Assembly (NCBI RefSeq): GCF_018320785.1
Contig: NC_054888.1
Location: 20,414,438-20,478,437 of the forward strand
Origin: Cheilinus undulatus
Taxonomy: Eukaryota > Chordata > Actinopteri > Labriformes > Labridae
DNA: 64,000 nucleotides
Direction: 5' to 3'
Shown here: one piece after another, positions 48,609-64,000 of the stretch
Layout of the letters: each line of letters opens with the position of its first letter
Numbering within the stretch: the stretch's first letter is position 1
Notes under the pieces: generated by a model
Database searches by the model: none
Told to the model about the DNA's origin: nothing
Seen by the model: only the letters and a program-made list of their open reading frames with translations
Made by a program: the position numbers and the translations under genes

Positions 48609-50099
48609 ATTTAGAGTTCTGACCAGAGCAGTAGCTACAGCTCTCTTTCCCTCTCTCTCTCTGTCACACCAAACTTTACTTCAAACTCTGTGTTGTTCCC
48701 ATTCTGTAGATTTCATCTATAAAACATGATAGCATTTGTTCTCACGGCTACATATAGTGGATAGCTGGAACCAATGTTTTCTTTTTCTTTTTTGCTAAAT
48801 GACAGCACAACAAATATAAATGTATAAACACATTTGACCCATTTTGCATGGTTTGAGTGCATAAAGCTTAAACTTTATTTATCCGTCATAAGAACCAGAA
48901 AATCACAATGCCGGCACATGGCTGTTTCATGGTTTGCATTTGCAGAACTGTTAGACCATATTGGATTTATTCTCTTCCTTTCTTTGCAGATATGCAGATG
49001 TTTGCAACACACAAAAGTTCCATAACAGCTCTGGCTTAATCCTTCTTTTCTCAGAAAAGTCAATATTTATCTGGCATCAAATCAGACAAAACCAGGAAAA
49101 AGTTTGTCAAAAATTCTGGCATAATCTCAAACTAAAAACAGGGTGATTACAAAGGGTTTTTACTCATTTGTAAACTAGAAATAAAACATTTGTATGCAAT
49201 ATTAAGACTAATAGATGCACAAAATATCACAACAATATCAGATGAGGAAAATGTTTACAAAGTAGACACTTTTCAGTGAGGTTATATGAGGGAATAAAGG
49301 GAAATATGGCATAAAATAATAAAACCATTAATCTAGGTCTATTTAAGAGGAACTTTCTTGCATCCACATTCAATTTAAAACAAGATTGATCCAAAATAAC
49401 CTCCGTTTTATTGTTAGCAATACAATCGTGATTTACACAGCAGTTCCCCTTGAAATAATTACACAATGCATGACAAAAACCGAACTATTTCATGTATGCA
49501 AAATGTAAGAGTAGTGGTAAACCAGGTGAAGTTTGTGTGTTTTACACGGTCGGTCTGCTTGATGTCATTCTTTAAAGTTTGAGCTGTTAAGGTTGTGAAT
49601 TTACAGTCTTAGCTGACAAAAACAGGCTTGTTCTAGATGCAATGCTTCATTTCTTTCTATATAACAACATTTCTCATATCAGATAAATGTAATTTACTTG
49701 ATGTATGCAGAAAATGAATGAATACCACAAAAGTTTTGATCAAAATAATAACATAAAACATGAAGAAGGCTCACTATGTCATCCATGTTAGAAGTTACAT
49801 TTGCAGTACTGGTAACTGAAGTGCAAAACATGTCATCTATCATGCATATTTAAAGGTGTTAAGCTCATAGATTTTAGCTTCAATTCAGTGCTTTAAAAGT
49901 AAAGGTGCATGTGCGTGACACCAGACTACCTCTAAACATGTATTTTTGTACTTTTCCATCTTTAATATTTTCTTCTCCAGCTATAAAAGCTGAAGGATCA
50001 AAGTGATATCTGTCTGCTGAAGCACCTTTTGACTTGTTCTGTGATTAAAAATAAATCTCAGAGTAAACCTGGAGATAAACGCCACCCTGTCCGCCTGCA

Positions 50100-50427
50100 A
50101 TCAATCAAATCTGCCCAGACCTTCTAATGCTCGCCCTGTGGCCCACTTTGGCTTCAATCTCTTAAAGCTCCCCTCGTCAGCGCTGTTAACCCCCTCCCAG
50201 CGCCACCGTGCTGCCTGGTGAATAATTGACGCGCTCCCCCTCCTCCTCCCCCTCTGTGTGTCTCTTTCCATCCCTCTGTCTTTGTGGTGTCGCTCATCAG
50301 CTTCTTCTTCTCCGAGCTGTGACAACCCGCGCCTCCTCCCTCGCCTCCATCATGTCCAGTTTCCACCTGCCGCCGCTGGCTTGTTGACGGCCGTCAGGAG
50401 GTTAAGCAGACAGAGGAGCAGCTGCAG
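50100..50427 (+). promoter_or_regulatory. Probable promoter and noncoding first exon of the LRR gene
   Basis: Locally GC- and CpG-rich sequence (CCGCCGCTGGC, GACGGCCGTC) ending in GAGCAGCTGCAG followed by a gtaaaacc donor at 50428. The next good acceptor in this orientation is at 52603, just before the LRR start codon. A small upstream frame starts at ATG 50352. Inferred from composition and splice signals. Confidence 0.4.
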
Positions 50428-51560
50428 GTAAAACCAAACATTAAACTGACAGAGGAGGGAAATATACTTTTAAAAGGGCAGGATGGGAGATTTTTTATCC
50501 TCATCTTCTTGCTGTAATGTCTTTGAGTTTAATGGAAGTAAAGGTGTCGTGGTTGTATGAAGAAGTACTTAAAGTTTTCTTTGGCTCATTAATAATCAGT
50601 CAAGTGGACTAAATCAAGCTAAGATGGCTGGAAAAATGTTTAATAACAGATATTTATCTTCCTTTAAAGAACTAATTCTGCATTTGTTTGATTATAAATG
50701 TTCTAGATTTAAAAATGAAGCAGGACTTCTAAACATAAAGGTTGGTTTTAAGAGTAGTTACTTGTACTTTTGCATCACTAAATACCATATTATAAACCAC
50801 GTTTGTGTTTGAGATCGTAAGCAGGTTTCTGTATGAGTCCATCCTATCTACCATGAAATATCTATGTATCAGCAGAGTATTGGTTCACCCAGTCAGTTTA
50901 GATTTTTGAAGTTTTCCTGTTATTTTTGATGGGTTCTTTCTCAGCACATCTGTCTGATGAAATACACATGCAAAGTGTTTCTTATTTGTGTGTTTGTTTT
51001 ATAAGAATGATACAGAAACCAGTGACTTCCTCAGACAAATGCCTGTCTAAACAGACTGAAAAAGCCAGTCCTAAAATAATGTTTTCCAAAAACAGGGCTT
51101 CTGATTCCCTGTAGATCCCAGGAGATCCTGGGGCATCACTGAAACTTTCTACTGTTGAATATAGTTAAGACAAAAAGACCCACAAGATGACCAACAAGAC
51201 TGATACTTTATCAGGAAGTTAAATTTCATTAGAGGGAGGTCCCCACTAAAGGCTGATGCTATATAAGGGTCCTCTTTGAGTTAGAATACTTGGAGTGCAA
51301 TTACAGCATACAGACAGACACTTTAAGAAGGGTTTCAAGGGAAAGATACAGGAAACCAAATCATATACTGGTTCATTAGAGTGCTTAGACTCAAATGTTG
51401 GTATCAGTGTCATCACACATGATCTTATAAGTAGGTCAGACACTTCAGTCAGCAGCAGCACCTTGGATGGCTGCCAATTTTGTTTACGTGGAGAGTTTCT
51501 GCCATACGTAATATCCTTTTTTAGATTATTCTGCAGCATAAAAACAATTAATATGCATTG

Positions 51561-52500
51561 CCTATAAAAAGTACTCACCTCCTTTTATTGATTTTATGAA
51601 TCAAACCATGCCAATATAATTTGGCTTTTTAACAAAAAAAACAAAACTCTTTAATGTCAAAGTGAAGACACATCTACGCAACGTAAAGGCAATCAAATAA
51701 AAACATGTAATGTAAAATAAGTGAAAGTATTAATCAGGCTTCCACATCTGGACACTGCTTTGGTTGTATGCTTTGGGTCATTGTTTTGTTGGAGACGTAG
51801 TTCTCTTGCAGACTGAATAAGATTGTCTTCCAGGATTTTCAGATATGTTGCCGCATTCATTCTTTACAAGCCTTCCAGTGCTGGCTGCTGAGAAGCATCC
51901 CCACAGCATGATGCTGCCACCACCACTCTTCACAGTGTGGATGGTGTGTTTTTTTGTGATGTGTGGATTGTCTGATAGCCAAAAAGCACCATTTTGGTTT
52001 CATCATCCTAAAGAACTTTATTCCACTTGACCATAGAGTCTCCCACATGTCTTTTGGTGAACTCTAGTCCAGATTTAATCAGAGTTCTCTTCAACAGTGT
52101 CTTTCTCTTTGCCACTCTCCCATAAAGCTCTGACTGGTGAAGAACCCCCCAGCCAACAGTTGTTGTCTGCAGAGTCTCTCCAATCTTAGTCATAGGTGGC
52201 CTCTCTCACTAGTCTCCTTCTTGCACGCTCACTCAGTTTGTGAAGGCGGTCTGATCTAGGCAGATTTACACATGTGACATATTCCTTCCATTTATTGATG
52301 ATGGATTTGACTGAATTTTGGGGGGATGTTGATGTCTTTTTTTGTATCCATCCCCTGACTTCTACTTTTCAATAACCTTTTGTCTGAGTTGCTTGGAGTG
52401 TTCTTTTGTCTGCATGATGTAATGGTAGCCAGGAATACTAGATGCCCAGTGACTGGATCTTCCAGACACAGACGTCTTTGTACTACTTAAGACATATTCT
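51561..52500 (-). mobile_element. Degraded Tc1-like transposon in the 5' intron of the LRR gene
   Basis: Left edge TGCCTATAAAAAGTACTCAC is one inverted-repeat end. On the - strand, broken frames still read LYGRVAKRKTLLKRTLIKSG and TKRHVGDSMVKWNKVL, which I recognise as the central part of a fish Tc1 transposase. CCACAGCATGATGCTGCCAC on the + strand is the antisense of its glycine-rich HGGGS-type segment. Frameshifts and the missing right inverted repeat show it is dead. Confidence 0.82.
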
Positions 52501-52603
52501 CTGCATAAAATTAATGTGCTGCTGCTTGTTTGGGATACTTTATCAAGTTTTTTTCTGATAAGATAAATTTAACATACTGAATTGCCCTATCTTTACATCA
52601 CAG

Positions 52604-53685
52604 GGACCTGTGAAACAATGAAGGAGCTGCTCTTACTCCTCCTCCTGGTGATGGAGGCATCCTCCAGGTCCAACAGCAGCTGGTGCAGACCGGGCTGTGA
52701 CTGTCGAGGAGATCTGAAGTTCACCATCTGCTCCAGAGCTCGCTTCACCCACCTGCCCAGCAGAGTCCCGCCCGCCACCGAGCTCCTCGACCTGTCTGAC
52801 AACAACATCTCCGTCATCCCCACTCACTCCTTCAGCAAAAACCGTAAGCTGCGAGTCCTCATGCTGCAGAACAACAACATCAGCGTGGTGGAGGACGGCG
52901 CCTTCTCTCAGCTGGAGTTCCTGCAGAAACTGGATCTGAGCTGGAACCAAATCTCCGCCCTGGCAGAGGGATTCTCCGCCGGCCTGGCCTTCCTTCGGGA
53001 GCTGCAGCTCTCACACAACCAACTGACCATCCTGGACAGTCAGAGCTTCATGCACATGGATGGCTTGCAGAGGTTAAACCTGTCCTGTAACAAAATCCAC
53101 ACCATCCAGGTGAGGTCCTTCTCCACCATGAGCACCCTGAGGCAGCTCCACCTGCAGGACAACCAGCTGACATCTCTGAGGAGCGGAATCTTCTCCATGC
53201 TACGCTCCCTGGAGGTCCTGAACCTGGCCGGGAACCAGATCAGCGAGACGGAGAAAGGTGTCTTCAAACCGCTCACCAGCATGACGTTACTCAACCTGGC
53301 CCACAACCAGATGTCAACGATTTACTTCAAGACATTCCTGAGCATCCACACCTACAGCACCCACATTCTGCTGGAGGGAAACCCCTGGAACTGCGACTGC
53401 GACCTGCAGAGAGTTTTCCGGAAGCTGCGCAGCATCCAGCGGCTCTTCCTGGACGACTACTACAACCTGACCTGCAAGGAGCCACGCGTCCTAGAAGACT
53501 ACCGACTGATGGATGTGGACACGGAGCTGTGCCTCGCAGAGACGGTCACTGTGCTCATCATCACCGTCACTGTGGTGACAACCGTCCTGGCTGCCATGCT
53601 GATGGGCGAGAGGAAGAGGAAGAAGAGGAAGAGGGGGAAGCACTGGACGCAGCAGGGAGAGCTCTCAGATGAGTCGGACCATTAA
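52604..53685 (+). CDS. LRR type I membrane protein, 355 aa
   Basis: The coding start is the ATG at 52618, just after an acceptor (ctttacatcacag, exon from 52604). An upstream in-frame extension would cross the acceptor and is rejected. Residues 1-17 are a Leu-rich signal peptide. Cys 23, 27, 29 and 38 form an LRR N-terminal cap. Eight LRRs of 24 residues follow (LxxLxLxxNxIxxLxxGxF pattern), then a C-terminal cap with NPWNCDC from residue 255 and Cys 286 and 305. A transmembrane helix spans about 309-330, and a short, strongly basic tail (GERKRKKRKRGKHW) is cytosolic. The fold is a cell-surface recognition or adhesion receptor. The build resembles LRRC26/38/52/55-type BK-channel gamma subunits, but with more repeats; it could equally belong to another LRR-TM group, so no symbol is given. 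Confidence 0.92.
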
Positions 53686-54700
53686 AGCACTTCTTTTTAC
53701 TCTCTTCTTTATTTTCTGACACATGATAAAAGACAAAAGATTGTTTTTTACTTCAAGGCAGCCGTAGCCTTAAATAATGCTGGAATATCTACACTCCTTT
53801 TTGTATTCAGCTGCTTAGATTCCCCCTCTCCTGCATAGCAAAATAACTCCACTAGAACTGGGCAATATATTGAGTTTTTAACATTTATTTATTTAAGTGG
53901 ACTGTATTAATTATCAAAACTTACATGCAAACTCCTTTTCTCTCCTTCAACATTATTTTTAATGAAAACAGATGCAGCAGCTGTTGTGTTGTGAACACTT
54001 CTGATGTGACTTCAAGTTTGGAAACCATTAAATGCAGTGTACTCACATTTTATTGGTTGGAAACTTTTCATTCAAGCAGAAGGGAACTGGAAGCTTCTGT
54101 AAAACAGAAGGTTACAGCGCCCTCAGGTGGTGCTGTGGGTTAACTACAGTTAAAGGCCATTAAATGAAATTAAATTTCATGTTCATGAAGCACCAGATGG
54201 GTGGGGTTTGATGTTTCCTGGTACTACACCCATGTGAAAATCTGTCTTACTCATACTCAGCCGCAGGTTTCTTTTATACTGAGATTGTACTGCAGTGAAA
54301 TTAGGAGAAGAAAAGCACAGCGTGAATTCTTTTTTATGCAGCTCTCAATACAAACAGCAAGAGATAGATTAGAACTTAGCAATGTTTGGGGTCCAATCTG
54401 AGGTGTCATTAAACTGTAAAGGGCTAAAATGTTTTCTACAGAAGCTCTTAGTGGACATAGTTTAATATGTTGTATATTAATTTAGTTTTCTGTTTTCCTG
54501 TGATAAAATGATCATTTCAACGGCTTTCTCGGGATCTTGACTTATTTATGTCATTGCTTGGGATGCAAAGATACATTTTCTCGTTGTCCTCCTGTGAGAG
54601 TGACATAAACAGGTTAACATCTCGAGAAAACTAACAGAAATTATCTCGCCAACATGGGAAAACCAACTTTTTATCCCAGGATAGTGACAGAATAAAGTAA
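53686..54700 (+). other. Probable 3' UTR of the LRR gene
   Basis: Sequence after the stop codon up to AATAAA at 54691-54696; the true polyadenylation site is not determined. Confidence 0.35.
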
Positions 54701-54879
54701 TGACAAGACCACAGGAATGATCTTGTTTTTACAAGACAAAAATCAAATATCCTCCTGAGACCCTGCATGTACATATGAGGACTTTACATCTTGGCTTCTC
54801 TAAAAAATGAATAATTTCTGTTCTTATGATTTTTGAGATAATTGACAAGACAGCGATGCTTAAAAAGTTGGGAGATTTT

Positions 54880-55790
54880 GTGATGAATATTCAGAAATTT
54901 GTTTGGGAATTTCCCAATTTCTTCATGGATTTGGGGGTAAATTTAGGATAGTTTTTGTGAAACTTCTGGTGGATATTCGCTTCAATTTTTTCAGCTTTTT
55001 CATGGGAATTTGGGAAAGAAGTTTTAAATTTTGGCAGCGATTTTTGCAGGCATTTTCATGTAAATGCATTTTGGGGGGGGGGGGATTTTAATTTTACTGG
55101 GATTAAATTTTGATTTTGGGGGGAAATTTTCAATGAAATTTTGGAAATTTATTTTTACATTTTTAGGGAATTTGATCAGGAATGGGGGGTTTCCTTTGAC
55201 ATTTTCCAAAAAAAGGAAATTTCTGGTAATTTGTTTGGTTGATTCAGGGAATTTTCTGGCATTTTTGAGGATTCATAAATTTTGGGAATTTGCTCAGAAA
55301 ATATCTGGGAGGGAGTTTGCTTTGACATTTTTGGAAATTTCCTCAGTTCACAAGACATTTTTCAGGATTTTTTTAAAAATCAGAATATTTTGGCTCCCTC
55401 AAACATTTGAAGAATATTTGAATAACTTTTGGGTAACTTTTTATGGTGTACTTAAAAATGTTTGGCAATTTTCACCAAAACTGGGGGGAATTCATTTGTA
55501 AATATATGGGTATTTCCTTTGAAATATCAGGCTGGATTTGCTTTGCAATTTAGGGAAATTTTCTTAAATACTTTCAGGAAGACATGTTTTTTTTTATTGG
55601 AATTATTTGGCTTCATAATAAAGCTTCACTGAAATATTTGAGGAATATTGAAGAAATGTTGGGGTACTTTTTATGGGATACTTTGAGAACATGTTTGAGA
55701 TATTTTCTTGTAAATTTGGGGGAATTTTTGTTGATTTTGGAAAGGTTGTATTCCAATAAGTTCAGAATTTGTAGTGGAACTTTTGTTGAT
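54880..55790. repeat. G/T-rich degenerate minisatellite (TTTTGGGAATTT-like units)
   Basis: About 900 bp of imperfect units of the type GGGAATTTT/TTTTTGGGG on the + strand, including a run of 12 G at 55073-55084. Open frames across it on both strands are composition artefacts. The unit is the reverse complement of the interior of the hAT element at 47986. Confidence 0.72.
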
Positions 55791-57170
55791 GCTTAGCCTG
55801 AAGAAGTCCTTGTTGTCCATTATCCAAATAAGAAGAAAAATGACTGCCCCGTCCCTCTCTCAAGGACTGGCACCATCTCTTACCAACTGAAGGCCCCCAA
55901 CAGCCCTCATCCTAAACACGTGCCCTTAACCGATCCTGGTCTGTGTTTTCTACAGAAACAATATGTGGGTCTAGTTTATACTTATCCCTAAGAGTAATGA
56001 TAGCCATGTGACGTTTGTAAACACTGCTGTTATTATTATAGAGGTTAATGTATTCCCATAGTATCACTGTAGAAACATTTGTGCTGCTCAGTGCTGTCTC
56101 TAATGTTCATGATGTTAATTTAATGTTCTTATTTATTTATGCTCATGTTTTTTTATTCTCTGATGTTCCCATGAGGAGCTAAACCAGAGTCTACAGTCTG
56201 CTCTTTATCACTCTAAAAGACTTAACAGCAATGTTTTCATGCCTGGTTTATTCATGTGTGATTAATGGAGTTTCCCCTTTAATTTAGACGCTGGAGACCT
56301 TCAGGCGGAGTCGCTCTGCTGCGTCAAGGTGCGTCAATGCATGACTGAATGGTAACAGGCCACTACAAAATAAAAGCATGACACTAATCCACAATAGGTG
56401 AAAAGAAGCATACAATTTTGAGGTAAAATAGTCCAGAATCATTGTTAGGAAACTAGTTTTATTATTCACTTCAAAGTTATTGACTAAAAGACATATTGGC
56501 GGAGGAGAACCCTCCGTTTAAATGGTACTGAGCTATAACAATAGCACAGATGCTGATAAAAAGCAAGCAGATACTGAATAAACAAGACATTGTCAACCAT
56601 AACTAGCCATAGTTTATTGTCAGTTGAGTGCTTATTTCCTCTAATTGTTCTAGGAAGTCTACATCCAGCATAACAGAAGATGATAAATTGAATGTTTAAC
56701 AGACCTAGTTTAAATTTTGAAAGATTCTTTTTACATTTGTACTTTGCTTTGAAGCTTGTTTGAATTTATGAATAGTTAAAAAATAACTGAAATTTATGGA
56801 TTACTGCAACAGATGCACAATATTTAATTTTTTTGTAGTATCAAGTATTCTGATAATTCTTTACCAATTCCAATGTGCACATAGTTCTTCTTCAAATTGC
56901 AAAACTTAATAGATTTATACCATAAAGAGTATTAAAATACATCAAGACACATTTTAAATCGTATCTATTAAAATATAAGATAAAGTGCCATAAAGAAAAA
57001 CTTAAAATATATATTCTTTAACACAGTATGGCTCAAAAACACTGTACATAAGCTCATTAAACCTGTATAAGAGGGAAAACTATATCTCAAAGACCGTTTT
57101 ATGCACACTTAGTATTTCTGATGTAAATTCCGCCAATAACAATGCAACATTTACTAACAATGACTTTTAT
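55791..57170. other. Intergenic, nothing supported
   Basis: AT-rich spacer between the minisatellite and the mfsd6 first exon; no gene or intact repeat recognised. Confidence 0.5.
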
Positions 57171-57179
57171 TTTGTAGGC

Positions 57180-57475
57180 GCTTCCCGGAAGCTGTATCAT
57201 CCATCATGGCGGACTTAACGGCTGTGAGTGGAGACAGGTGGGAGCTCCGGTTAGACGGGCTGCTGTTGTTCTCAATACAAAGAGAAACGAGCCGGAGAAA
57301 CGCTCTTAATTCACGTCAAATTTAAGGGTGGAAATGTTACGCTGATTTTAACCTTTATCTGTAAATTAAAAGAAGTCTTTGTGAGCGATTTTATGTGAAA
57401 AATGTCCGAGCGAAGAGAGAGAAATTCAGAAGAAACTGCGCAGTCATAAATTAATGGGAGCGGTGACCTGAGCAG
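57180..57475 (+). promoter_or_regulatory. mfsd6: mfsd6 promoter region and noncoding first exon
   Basis: CpG-bearing sequence with an ETS-type CCCGGAAG at about 57184 and a YY1-like CCATCATGGCGGAC at about 57201, typical of housekeeping promoters. It ends at a perfect donor (gagcag|gtgagt, exon end 57475). Two earlier possible donors occur (after 57223 and 57237). It is joined, by inference, to the acceptor at 59422. Confidence 0.6.
57206..57325 (+). CDS. Upstream open reading frame in the mfsd6 5' UTR
   Basis: ATG GCG GAC in a strong initiation context opens a 39-codon frame (MADLTAVSGDRWELRL...) ending in TAA before the main first-exon donor. If the 57475 donor is used, it is a self-contained uORF that could lower translation of the transporter. 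If the 57237 donor is used it would be spliced away. Confidence 0.35.
   Translation: MADLTAVSGDRWELRLDGLLLFSIQRETSRRNALNSRQI

Positions 57476-64000
<6,525 letters not shown>

Larger units (their letters stand above)
42946..50079. other. Intergenic repeat desert
   Basis: Contains the hAT elements and SINE listed separately. The segment 44825-44921 has acceptor- and donor-like edges and one open frame, but no supporting partner exon. Nothing else coding is supported. Confidence 0.4.

Noticed and set aside
52582..52617. N-terminal extension of the LRR frame
   Set aside because: It runs across a good splice acceptor and would place residues before an otherwise perfect signal peptide.
55064..55501. 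145-codon + frame
   Set aside because: Lies in the GGGAATTTT-type array; peptide is low complexity Phe/Lys/Gly without a domain.

Overview
The window looks like nuclear DNA of a ray-finned fish, most likely a spiny-rayed (acanthomorph) teleost. The evidence is a set of intron-split vertebrate genes, AT-rich introns, and a repeat load typical of fish: Tc1-like transposons, many short hAT-type elements with 8-bp target duplications, tRNA-derived SINEs and non-LTR retrotransposon fragments. There are no bacterial features, operons or CRISPR arrays.

Layout. (1) 1-15.4 kb, + strand: the 3' two-thirds of an aryl hydrocarbon receptor gene. Six coding exons carry PAS-B, a long acidic/Q-rich transactivation exon and a short last exon; the bHLH and PAS-A exons lie to the left of the window. 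(2) 15.4-28.4 kb: mostly repeats, plus two well-formed but unassigned splice-flanked open segments (21.0 and 25.45 kb). (3) 28.4-32.1 kb, - strand: a single-exon 725-codon reading frame for an unrecognised repetitive coiled-coil protein with a C-terminal hydrophobic anchor. It is preceded by a cluster of promoter-like motifs, and an internally deleted Tc1 element sits 22 bp past its stop. This is the best candidate for something undescribed. (4) 32-50 kb: a repeat desert with nested hAT elements, minisatellites, SINE/LINE remnants and a polypurine tract. (5) 50.3-54.7 kb, + strand: a single-coding-exon LRR type I membrane protein with a likely upstream noncoding exon and a degraded Tc1 transposon in its 5' intron. 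(6) 57.2-64 kb, + strand: the 5' part of mfsd6, with a CpG-rich first exon, a roughly 1.9-kb intron, a large first coding exon encoding over half the transporter, and the start of the next intron.

The three recognised genes (ahr, the LRR gene, mfsd6) are all on the + strand and do not form a pathway. From memory, an AHR paralogue next to mfsd6 is a known fish neighbourhood. The 725-aa frame is the only sizeable gene candidate on the - strand. All exon boundaries were placed by eye from splice consensus, frame and remembered protein families; no search was run.
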